Below, one piece after another: positions 56,740 to 64,000 of a stretch of 64,000 bases of DNA. Numbering within the stretch: position 1 is the first letter of the stretch; every line of letters starts with the position of its first letter. This DNA is from Bacteroidota bacterium (GTDB lineage Bacteria > Bacteroidota > Bacteroidia > NS11-12g > UBA9320). The notes under the pieces are model-generated. The model ran no database searches. It saw only the letters and a program-made list of their open reading frames with translations, and was not told where the DNA came from. Location: contig JABWCE010000004.1 in NCBI GenBank assembly GCA_013359235.1, forward strand, positions 106,555 to 170,554, read 5' to 3'. The position numbers and the translations under genes are program-made.

Positions 56740-56754
56740 CTCCGTATTTAAGGA

Positions 56755-56842
56755 AAAAGGGGTGCTTTTTTATATTTTTTAAAAAAGGCTGAGAATATAC
56801 CCATAAAACCTGATTCGGGTAATGCCGACGTAGGGAATTTAA
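56755..56842 (+). ncRNA. TPP riboswitch (THI element)
   Basis: The conserved THI-box parts are all visible in order: GGGGTGC (56759-56765), a variable U-rich P3 arm, GGCTGAGA followed by ATACCC, then ACCTGATTCGGGTAATGCC, GACGTAGGGAA. It lies in the 216-base gap before the TonB receptor gene. No obvious terminator follows; in Bacteroidota such leaders often act on translation or by another fold. It should reduce expression of the receptor when thiamine diphosphate is plentiful. Confidence 0.95.
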
Positions 56843-56902
56843 GCTATCGGTACTTCTAAAATCCTCTTTTTACAAAATACTTTATAAAAAATTATTTAAA
56901 AG

Positions 56903-59356
56903 ATGAAAAGAGTTTTAATATTTACCCCGATTTTATTTTGCATTTGGGCTAATGCCCAAAAAAGTTTAAAAGTACTCGTTCTAAATTCTACCGATTCGCT
57001 TCCTATAATTGAAGCAAACGTAGAGTTGAGATATTTAAATCAAAAACATAAAAATCAAAGTATTAAAACAGATAGTTACGGTGTTGCCTTATTTAATATA
57101 AATCAAAACGGGCAATTTAATATTTTGGTTAGTAAAGATGGTTATAAAACATATTACTTAAATTTTTACTCAAAAGTAGATGAAATAAAAATACTGCTAT
57201 CTCCATTGTTTTTTGATGCCGAAGAAGTAACTGTTACCGCAACACGCAGTGGTATTTCTAATACTGCAACAAATACAGTTATCACAAAAAAAGAAATAGC
57301 CCAAAGAGATTTTGGACAAGACATACCTTTAATTTTAAACACTATGCCGTCAACTGTTTCTACAAGCGACGCAGGATGTGGTGTAGGATATTCAGGCATA
57401 AGTATAAGAGGAACTGATGCAACAAGAATAAACGTTACAATAAACGGAGTACCACTTAATGATGCAGAGTCGCAAGGTGTTTTTTGGGTTGATTTGCCTG
57501 ATTTTTCGGGAAGTACTGAAAATATTCAAGTACAACGTGGTGTTGGTACTTCTACCAATGGTGCAGCAGCTTTCGGGGCGGGTATAAATATTAAAACCGA
57601 TAAGTTTTCTGAAACTCAATTTTCAAAAATTTCATTTTCGGCTGGTAGCTTTAATACATTTAAACAATCTATAAAAATTGGAACAGGCAAAACCAAAAAC
57701 AATTGGTACACCGAATGTAGATTATCACAGATAAAAAGTGATGGATACATAGATAGAGCAAGTTCTAACCTTCAGTCCTTCAGTTTTAATACAGGACATA
57801 AAACCGATAAAAGCCTTTTTCAAATATTATTTTTTACGGGAAAAGAAAAAACTTATCAAGCCTGGAATGGTGTACCGCTTACAAAATTTAACGAAAATCA
57901 AGCCGAAACCGATTCATTAATAAGTTTTTTGTGGTACGATAGCCTTCATGCAGCACAACTTAGAAATTCAAAATCTCAAACTTATAACTATTGCTCATAT
58001 CCTAACGAAACAGACAATTACAGTCAAAGTCATTTGCAAATAATTTACAATTTGAAATTAAATAAAAACAGCTTTTTAAATTTTGTTTTACATGGTACAG
58101 CCGGAAAAGGATATTATGAAAATTTTGAATACAATACAAATCTTTCGAAATATGTTGATACACCTATAATTTACAATGGAAATAAATACTATTCATCAGA
58201 TCTTATAAGGCAACGTTGGCTCGATAATAAACTTGCAGGTTTTGTGTTTTCATTCAACCGAAACAGGGCAGTTAATGAAAATATATTAGGTGGTGGTTTC
58301 AATATATACAAAGGGAAGCATTTTGGAGAAATTATTTGGCATGAATTTATGAATTTGAAAAACGGAAGTTTTAAATACTACAATAACAATAGTACAAAAA
58401 CCGATGGAAATATTTATTGGAAAATGCAACACAAATTTTCATCAAAACTCACATTTTTTACCGATGTACAAATACGTCATGTTTATTATAGCTGGTACGG
58501 ACCCGATACATCAGGAATACAAAAACAACAAAATAAAACTTACTTTTTTTTCAATCCAAAAACAGGCTTACAATACCAGATTCATAAAAACAGTCTATTT
58601 TATATCACCTATGGCAGAGCAAGCCGCGAACCGGTAAGAGATGATTTTATAAATACAAGTAGAAAAAGTTTACCCTATCAAGAGTTTTTAAACAATATTG
58701 AAGCAGGATTTAAAAAAAATATAAAAAAAACAAGTTACTCTATCACCGCATTTTACATGGGTTATGTTAATCAACTTGCTTTGAGCGGAAAAATAAATGA
58801 TGTTGGTAGCTATTCGAGAATAAATATAGAAAAAAGTTATCGCTGTGGATTAGAATTAGAAACAAGTACCGAAATAGCTATAAAAATTGAATGGAAGTTT
58901 AACTTAACATTAAGCCAAAATAAAGCAAAACAATTTACTGAATATATTGACGACTGGACAAACGGAGGACAAGTAAAAAATGATATGAAAAATACAACTT
59001 TAGCATTGTCGCCTTCAATAATTATGGGTTCGCAGCTTATTTATAAACCTCTTAATAAAATGTATGTTATTTTCAATACAAAATACGTTGGCAGGCAGTA
59101 TCTTGACAATACTCAAACTCTAAGCCGAAGTATTTCTCCATTTTTACTTAATGATTTTATAATTCAATACGATTTTAAAATTAAAACCATAAAAAATATA
59201 AATGTCGGCTTGATGATAAATAATATTGGAAATACAATGTACGCAGCCAGTGGATATAACTTTAGTGGAATTATAAACAACAGCCGAAAGGATTTCAGTT
59301 TTGTTTTCCCGCAGGCAGGTACAAATTTTTTGGCAAGGGTGATTTTAGATTTTTAG
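56903..59356 (+). CDS. TonB-dependent receptor, probable thiamine(-precursor) transporter
   Basis: An 817-residue outer-membrane receptor. A signal peptide (FTPILFCIWANAQ) is followed by a carboxypeptidase-like beta domain (SLKVLVLNSTDSLPIIEANV), a TonB-box-like AEEVTVTATRSGIS, a plug (GISIRGTDATRINVTINGVP, GVGTSTNGAAAFGAG) and a barrel ending TNFLARVILDF. The TPP riboswitch directly upstream indicates thiamine or a related compound as the ligand; riboswitch-controlled TonB receptors are known in this phylum. No pnuT or thiamine kinase is downstream. It ends in a 4-base convergent overlap with the TPR gene. Confidence 0.92.
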   Translation: MKRVLIFTPILFCIWANAQKSLKVLVLNSTDSLPIIEANVELRYLNQKHKNQSIKTDSYGVALFNINQNGQFNILVSKDGYKTYYLNFYSKVDEIKILLSPLFFDAEEVTVTATRSGISNTATNTVITKKEIAQRDFGQDIPLILNTMPSTVSTSDAGCGVGYSGISIRGTDATRINVTINGVPLNDAESQGVFWVDLPDFSGSTENIQVQRGVGTSTNGAAAFGAGINIKTDKFSETQFSKISFSAGSFNTFKQSIKIGTGKTKNNWYTECRLSQIKSDGYIDRASSNLQSFSFNTGHKTDKSLFQILFFTGKEKTYQAWNGVPLTKFNENQAETDSLISFLWYDSLHAAQLRNSKSQTYNYCSYPNETDNYSQSHLQIIYNLKLNKNSFLNFVLHGTAGKGYYENFEYNTNLSKYVDTPIIYNGNKYYSSDLIRQRWLDNKLAGFVFSFNRNRAVNENILGGGFNIYKGKHFGEIIWHEFMNLKNGSFKYYNNNSTKTDGNIYWKMQHKFSSKLTFFTDVQIRHVYYSWYGPDTSGIQKQQNKTYFFFNPKTGLQYQIHKNSLFYITYGRASREPVRDDFINTSRKSLPYQEFLNNIEAGFKKNIKKTSYSITAFYMGYVNQLALSGKINDVGSYSRINIEKSYRCGLELETSTEIAIKIEWKFNLTLSQNKAKQFTEYIDDWTNGGQVKNDMKNTTLALSPSIIMGSQLIYKPLNKMYVIFNTKYVGRQYLDNTQTLSRSISPFLLNDFIIQYDFKIKTIKNINVGLMINNIGNTMYAASGYNFSGIINNSRKDFSFVFPQAGTNFLARVILDF

Positions 59357-61155
59357 CTACCAAGTTCTTCGCTTAGTATTTTTTGGCGTTTGCGAGCTTC
59401 AACTGTAAAAAGGCTACTTGTATAATTAAAAATTAATTTTTCATAAGTTTCTTTTGCTTTTTTCTTGTCTTTCAGCTTAAAATCGTAAATTTTGGCAAGG
59501 TTGTAAATGGCATTATCGGCAAAAATATCATCACCAAAGAGTGTAATTAAAGATTCGTAAAGTTTTATAGCCATCGAAAAATCTTTCTTTTTTTCCATTA
59601 TTCGTGCTTTTGCAAACAAAATATCATCTTCAAGGTCGTGATGAGGAAATGTGAATGGAAAGAGATTTAAGATTTCCAAAGCTTTGTCTAAATTGTTTTG
59701 AAAAATAAGCAAATCGGCTTTTGCAAATTGCTCAAGTGCATCAGTTGTACTGTCTAACCCTGTATTTTCCTGTATCATTAGGCTAAGTTCTAAAGCATCA
59801 TTTGCTATGAGTTGCGAAGTTGCTGTTTTTAATATATCGAGTTGTTCTTTTGCCCATTCAAAATCACCATTAAAATATGATAATCTGGCGTTTCTAAATT
59901 TTGCTTCTTGTCCAAGCGGGTCTTCTTTAAAATCTTTGTCAACCTGGCTGTAAAGCAACTGTGCCTCCCAAATATCGCCACTTATAAGATAAGCATCGGC
60001 CAATTGCAATTTTGATTCGGAAACAAATCTTGCCGAAACACCGGGTATTGAACTTATTTCTTCAAGCAAAGTAATAGCCTTTGCAATGTCGTATTGGTAA
60101 AACATATACAAATCGGCTAATTGTTTGATACTTTTTGATGTATTTGAATTTTTTCCAAAACGTTTTAAAAAATCATTGTATTCGTTTATGCATTTTGAAA
60201 CATAATTTGAACTGTCGTTGTTTCCCGAAGTTATTACCATGTATTTAGTTTCTAACAAACCATAGCTTGCATTTACAAAAAAACTTCCGTTTTCGCCAAG
60301 AGCAATTATGTATTTAAGGCATTTTACTGCTGTTTCGTAATCGTAATTTGACAAACATATTTGTGCAAGATCTAACAATCTATACCCTTCTCCCTTTTCT
60401 CTTTTGTCAATAGCAACACTTTGACGATAGGCACCTGCAAAATCACGGCTTTGAATAAATGTCCAAATAAATAAATCGTCAAAAACTTTTTTTTCGGGAT
60501 GTTTTGATACTGTCTCAATACATTTTTGTTTCAGATAATCAATATCAGTTTTTTTATCAAAAATCTTTATTAAATACTCTTTAGATTTTTCAAAATATTG
60601 GTTATTGAAAACCAATATTTTTATGCATTCATCTATCAATTCTTTGCTCTTACCGGTAAGTACAAAAAGGTCGAGAAGATTTTCGGAGTACAATTGTTCA
60701 TTTTTTAAGTATTTTCTTGTATTAATGTAAGTTGAAATTGCGTAATCGGGCAAATCACGTCTTAAAAAAGCGGTTGCAAGTTGCACAGTTCCCGAAGGAT
60801 ATTTTTCTAATGATTTTATTAAATTGTTATAAATTTCGGATGCATCATCATTTTTATTTTGCTTTTGAAGAATATATCCCTGGTCAACTCTGAAAAAATA
60901 ATTGTCGGGAAAGTTTTTCACCTGTTTTTTTATCATTTTTTCAGCATCACTCCAGCTTTTTAGCTCTATATAACAAGTAAGTAGATTAATGTAATAATAT
61001 GGCGAAGCGTTGTCTTTTTTTAACAACTTTTCGTACAAAACGGCGGCTTTTTCAAATTCCTTATTGTTGAGAAATTCGGCGGCAAGCTCTTCGTCATTTA
61101 CCTGTGCAAATGCCCTAAATGATAAAAACACTATTAAAACACACCAGATTCTCAT
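59353..61155 (-). CDS. Periplasmic TPR-repeat protein
   Basis: A 600-residue protein with a signal peptide (VLIVFLSFRAFAQ) and tetratricopeptide repeats across its length, for example EFLNNKEFEKAAVLYEKLLK, CVLFNGDFEWAKEQ-type units and YNLAKIYDFKLKDKKKAKE. TPR solenoids bind other proteins; in Bacteroidota such proteins assist the envelope or gliding/secretion machinery, but no partner is indicated here. Full length, divergent from hscA and convergent with the TonB receptor gene. Confidence 0.85.
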   Translation of the reverse strand: MRIWCVLIVFLSFRAFAQVNDEELAAEFLNNKEFEKAAVLYEKLLKKDNASPYYYINLLTCYIELKSWSDAEKMIKKQVKNFPDNYFFRVDQGYILQKQNKNDDASEIYNNLIKSLEKYPSGTVQLATAFLRRDLPDYAISTYINTRKYLKNEQLYSENLLDLFVLTGKSKELIDECIKILVFNNQYFEKSKEYLIKIFDKKTDIDYLKQKCIETVSKHPEKKVFDDLFIWTFIQSRDFAGAYRQSVAIDKREKGEGYRLLDLAQICLSNYDYETAVKCLKYIIALGENGSFFVNASYGLLETKYMVITSGNNDSSNYVSKCINEYNDFLKRFGKNSNTSKSIKQLADLYMFYQYDIAKAITLLEEISSIPGVSARFVSESKLQLADAYLISGDIWEAQLLYSQVDKDFKEDPLGQEAKFRNARLSYFNGDFEWAKEQLDILKTATSQLIANDALELSLMIQENTGLDSTTDALEQFAKADLLIFQNNLDKALEILNLFPFTFPHHDLEDDILFAKARIMEKKKDFSMAIKLYESLITLFGDDIFADNAIYNLAKIYDFKLKDKKKAKETYEKLIFNYTSSLFTVEARKRQKILSEELGS

Positions 61156-61337
61156 TTTACTGCAAATATCAAACGTATTTGATAAATAATTGTTGCTGTA
61201 TAGTATTTATTGTATTAATTATGTCAAAAATATATAGTTTCATGTAAAAACACTTTTATTTTTTAAACTATGTTTTATTAAAACTGTTTTTTAAAATATT
61301 TTAAAAAACAAATAAATTATCTTTGCAATAATAAAAA

Positions 61338-63209
61338 ATGGCACTGATACCTGTAAATATTAAGGACGGCACTTTAAAAAAAAATGAAATTATTGTTGGA
61401 ATTGACCTCGGCACAACCAATAGCCTTATTGCTATTATTGATAGGGAAACTAATAAGCCAATAGTAATTTCAACAAATGATTATGAATTATTAGTTCCAT
61501 CAATAGTTTATCTTGGTAAAAACCAAAATCCCTTAATAGGCAACAAAGCCCGAAAATACTTGGTAGAAGAACCCCAAAATACAATTTTTTCAGTAAAAAG
61601 ACTCATGGGAAAATCGTACAAAGATGTAGCCGAAAATCATACAATAAAATCATACAAAATTATAGATGATAATACCGAAAGTCTTGTAAAAATAGAAGTT
61701 GATGGTAAATTTTATACCCCAGTTGAACTTTCGTCTTTTATTTTAAAAGAATTGAAAAATCAGGCTGAATCAAAGTTGAATGTACAAATTACTAAAGCTG
61801 TAATTACAGTTCCTGCATATTTTAACGATTCACAACGTCAAGCAACACGCGATGCAGGAAAATTGGCAGGACTTGATGTGCTGAGAATTATTAACGAACC
61901 TACCGCCGCAAGTCTCGCTTATGGAATTGGCATTGCCGAAGGTGAACAAAAAATAATAGCCGTTTATGATTTGGGAGGCGGTACATTTGATATTTCAATA
62001 CTTAAAATAACTGATGGTATTTTCGAGGTACTCTCAACCAATGGAGATACAAACCTTGGCGGAGATGATTTTGATGAGGAAATTGTAAAATTCTGGTTAA
62101 AGAAATATTTTATAAATAATGATATTTCAAATAGTAAAAATGATTTACAAAAACTTAGGCTAATTGCCGAAAATGCTAAGATTTTACTTAGCAAAACCAA
62201 TTCTTTTTTTGTTGAGTATGATTATAAAAACCAAAAGATAAAATTAGAATTATCAATAGACGAATTTGAAGGTTTAATTAATAATTTAGTAGAAAAAACC
62301 ATAAAATCTTGTGAAACAGCTATGAAAGATGCAAATTTAAAAAATAGTGATATTGATGAAATAATTTTAGTGGGCGGAAGTACAAGGGTAAATCTGGTGA
62401 AAGAAAAAGTTAAACAATTTTTTAATAAATCAGAACTACACGACAAATTAAATCCTGACGAAACTGTTGCTCTTGGAGCCGCAATAGAAGCTGATATACT
62501 TGCAGGCAACCGCAAAGACATATTATTACTTGATGTTACACCTTTGTCGTTAGGTATTGAAACAATGGGTGAATTGATGGACGTGATTATACCTCGAAAT
62601 TCAAAAGTTCCTCAAAGTGTTGCAAAACAATACACAACATCTAAAGATGGTCAGAAAAATTTGCGAATAAGCATATATCAAGGCGAAAGAGATAAAGTTT
62701 CTTTCAATCGCAAACTTGGTGAATTTAACCTTAGCGGGATACCCGCCATGCCTGCAGGTTTACCAAAAATAGAAATTTCGTTTATGCTCGATGCCGATGG
62801 AATTTTAAAAGTTAAAGCTAAAGAATTGCGTTCGGGCATTGAACAAAAAATAGAAGTAAAACCACAATACGGCCTCACAGACGAAGAACTAGAAAAAATG
62901 CTGCTCGATTCTTTAGTAAATGCAAAAAATGATGTTGAATATAGATCGTTACAAGAAGCAAAAACGGAAGCCGAACAATTAATTTATACAACCCAGCGTT
63001 TTATTGAAAAAAACAAAAACGAACTTTCTGATATTGAAATACAACAAAGTAATAAATTTGTAGAAGTTTTAAATACAGCTTTAAAAACAGATAATAAAAA
63101 TGAAATATTAAAGGCTCATGAAGCTCTCAACCATTTTACAAAACCATTTGCCGAAAGGCTTATGGACAAAGCAATTGCATTTGCTGTTAAAGGTAAGAAA
63201 ATTGAATGA
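61338..63209 (+). CDS. hscA: Hsp70-family chaperone, HscA-like
   Basis: A 623-residue Hsp70. The N-terminus, an 18-residue lead then IIVGIDLGTTNSLIAIID, resembles HscA rather than DnaK. ATPase motifs: AVYDLGGGTFDISIL and ILVGGSTRVNLVKE. The substrate domain (MDVIIPRNSKVPQSVAKQYT, GIPAMPAGLPKIEISF) and VKPQYGLTDEELEKML also fit HscA. HscA helps pass Fe-S clusters from IscU. HscB, IscU and ferredoxin genes are not adjacent, so the assignment rests on sequence. A TATCTTTG -7 box lies just upstream. Confidence 0.85.
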   Translation: MALIPVNIKDGTLKKNEIIVGIDLGTTNSLIAIIDRETNKPIVISTNDYELLVPSIVYLGKNQNPLIGNKARKYLVEEPQNTIFSVKRLMGKSYKDVAENHTIKSYKIIDDNTESLVKIEVDGKFYTPVELSSFILKELKNQAESKLNVQITKAVITVPAYFNDSQRQATRDAGKLAGLDVLRIINEPTAASLAYGIGIAEGEQKIIAVYDLGGGTFDISILKITDGIFEVLSTNGDTNLGGDDFDEEIVKFWLKKYFINNDISNSKNDLQKLRLIAENAKILLSKTNSFFVEYDYKNQKIKLELSIDEFEGLINNLVEKTIKSCETAMKDANLKNSDIDEIILVGGSTRVNLVKEKVKQFFNKSELHDKLNPDETVALGAAIEADILAGNRKDILLLDVTPLSLGIETMGELMDVIIPRNSKVPQSVAKQYTTSKDGQKNLRISIYQGERDKVSFNRKLGEFNLSGIPAMPAGLPKIEISFMLDADGILKVKAKELRSGIEQKIEVKPQYGLTDEELEKMLLDSLVNAKNDVEYRSLQEAKTEAEQLIYTTQRFIEKNKNELSDIEIQQSNKFVEVLNTALKTDNKNEILKAHEALNHFTKPFAERLMDKAIAFAVKGKKIE

Positions 63210-63852
63210 TTTTTTTATAATACTTTTACTGTTACTTACATTTTCGGTAAAAAAATCATACAGCCAAAAATATGTTGGCGACGATAAATTTAAAGCCGGA
63301 CTAAAAGCCGGTATTTCTTTAAATACTTTTAAAGGAAATGCTTTTACAACTTCGTATTTTACTAGGGGGTTTTCGCTTGGGCTGTATTACAGGCAAAAAT
63401 TTAAAAATGGTATTCACTTTCAAACCGAAATTACTCCTGCAATTAGAGGTGCAAAATTTACCAATAGCAGCGATACCGGTTATGAAAAAATCAATTTGCT
63501 TTACATTGATTTTACCCAGTTACTTATAAAAGACCTTAACAAAAACAATAATACACATTGTTTGCTTGCTGGTATTCAACCATCAGTTCTATTACAATCG
63601 TGGGTATATAATAATTATTACAAACTTTCACCTGCTGCACGTGATATTGCTCTAAACAGTATAGATTTTTCAATTGTAGCCGGCTATCAATTAAATAAAA
63701 AAACTTTTGGAATTCAATCTTTAATAAAAATAGGGCTTTTAAATATAAATCGTGGTTTAAACATGCGTGACCATGATGGTCGCCGCTTAGGACCAACTAA
63801 CGACAAAGGAACTATAAGAAATTTGAGTTTGGAAACTTCTATAACATTTTAG
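63202..63852 (+). CDS. PorT-like outer-membrane beta-barrel protein
   Basis: About 216 residues from the TTG at 63202, which overlaps the hscA stop by 8 bases and gives a signal peptide (FFIILLLLLTFSVKKSYSQ). The track's start at 63118 would lie deep inside hscA and is less likely. The mature part has alternating beta strands typical of PorT-family barrels: FKAGLKAGISLNTFKGNAF, FSLGLYYRQKFKNGIHFQTE, ending NLSLETSITF with a terminal aromatic residue. Role unknown; coupled to hscA only by position. Confidence 0.7.
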   Translation: MNDFFIILLLLLTFSVKKSYSQKYVGDDKFKAGLKAGISLNTFKGNAFTTSYFTRGFSLGLYYRQKFKNGIHFQTEITPAIRGAKFTNSSDTGYEKINLLYIDFTQLLIKDLNKNNNTHCLLAGIQPSVLLQSWVYNNYYKLSPAARDIALNSIDFSIVAGYQLNKKTFGIQSLIKIGLLNINRGLNMRDHDGRRLGPTNDKGTIRNLSLETSITF

Positions 63853-63863
63853 TAGTTTTTCTA

Positions 63864-64000
63864 ATGCCCGGCAAAGAAATTCCCTTTACATTCACCCAAG
63901 TAAATCAAAACACAAAAACCATCCAAATCCCCACCGGCAAAGGCATTTACTTTGTAAAAATAAAATCAGGCAATGATGTTTTTGTGCAGAGGGTTTTGGT
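63864..64000 (+). pseudogene. Orphan T9SS sorting-tail fragment (right edge, incomplete)
   Basis: From the ATG at 63864 the frame reads MPGKEIPFTFTQVNQNTKTI and then GKGIYFVKIKSGNDVFVQRV to the edge of the window. This matches the last half of a type IX secretion C-terminal sorting domain (GiYfvkIksgnxvxxqrvlv). The rest of a secreted protein is not upstream; the neighbouring gene is a complete barrel protein. It is likely a detached remnant, or a short ORF continuing past the window. Confidence 0.5.

Noticed and set aside
63118-63201. Upstream extension of the PorT-like ORF
   Set aside because: It lies inside hscA in another frame; a start at 63202 gives a proper signal peptide.
1-64000. 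tRNA, rRNA, CRISPR arrays and transposases
   Set aside because: Looked for in the gaps and ORF list; no conserved tRNA arms, regular direct-repeat arrays or transposase motifs were seen.

Overview
The window is an AT-rich chromosome segment from a member of the Bacteroidota, probably a Bacteroidales-like or related uncultured lineage. The supporting signs are: Bacteroidota-style promoters (TTG, about 19 bases, then TAnnTTTG) with no Shine-Dalgarno sequences; fused SecDF; TonB-dependent receptors with carboxypeptidase-regulatory-like N-termini; DUF4249, DUF5686, DUF4468 and WG-repeat proteins; a split MetH; and a fragment that looks like a type IX secretion sorting tail. Several conserved genes start with TTG or GTG. 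No rRNA, tRNA, CRISPR array or insertion sequence was seen, and no gap exceeds 300 bases once the genes are placed.

Layout. 1-1.7 kb: accessory-looking lipoprotein gene, apparently split by a frame change and running off the left edge, plus a small XRE regulator. 1.8-6.2 kb: RND/MMPL exporter, WG-repeat protein and a beta-barrel-like protein. 6.3-11.2 kb: ileS, a DksA-like regulator, lspA and a bacilliredoxin. 11.2-19.1 kb: mostly minus-strand envelope genes (DUF5686, alpha/beta hydrolase, M23 peptidase joined in frame to a Bcp peroxiredoxin, M1 aminopeptidase), with apaG on the plus strand. 19.3-28.2 kb: DUF4468 protein, flavin reductase, 2-oxoacid dehydrogenase E2 and fused E1 flanking secDF. 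28.4-32.1 kb: dusB and a MetH lacking its homocysteine domain. 32.1-34.0 kb: two unrecognised genes with a perfect 13-base inverted repeat between them. 34.1-35.9 kb: a radical SAM/SPASM protein and a 2-Cys peroxiredoxin with a clear terminator. 36.0-40.6 kb: compact cytochrome c maturation cluster (CcmC, CcmD, a CxxxY-type CcmE, CcmF) followed by a DUF2520 protein. 40.7-44.8 kb: class I aldolase, accD, gcvH, rpmH-rnpA-yidD and pssA. 44.9-49.4 kb: TonB receptor/DUF4249 pair and a metallophosphoesterase. 49.4-51.5 kb: a tightly overlapped NorC-like/NorB-like/QueD group. 51.6-56.7 kb: nadA, nadB, an SRPBCC/GyrI-like protein and citrate synthase. 56.7-59.4 kb: TPP riboswitch and a TonB receptor, a probable thiamine uptake unit. 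59.4-64 kb: TPR protein, hscA, a PorT-like barrel and an orphan sorting-tail fragment.

How the genes fit together. The cytochrome maturation genes could serve the c-type cytochrome of the NorC-like subunit 12 kb away. The TPP-controlled receptor could supply cofactor to the TPP-dependent E1 enzyme. NadA and NadB make quinolinate for NAD. The most unusual item is the NorB-like subunit: it keeps the family's overall pattern but lacks the helix-VI histidine/glutamate metal ligands and has Met where the second His of the HxH motif should be.
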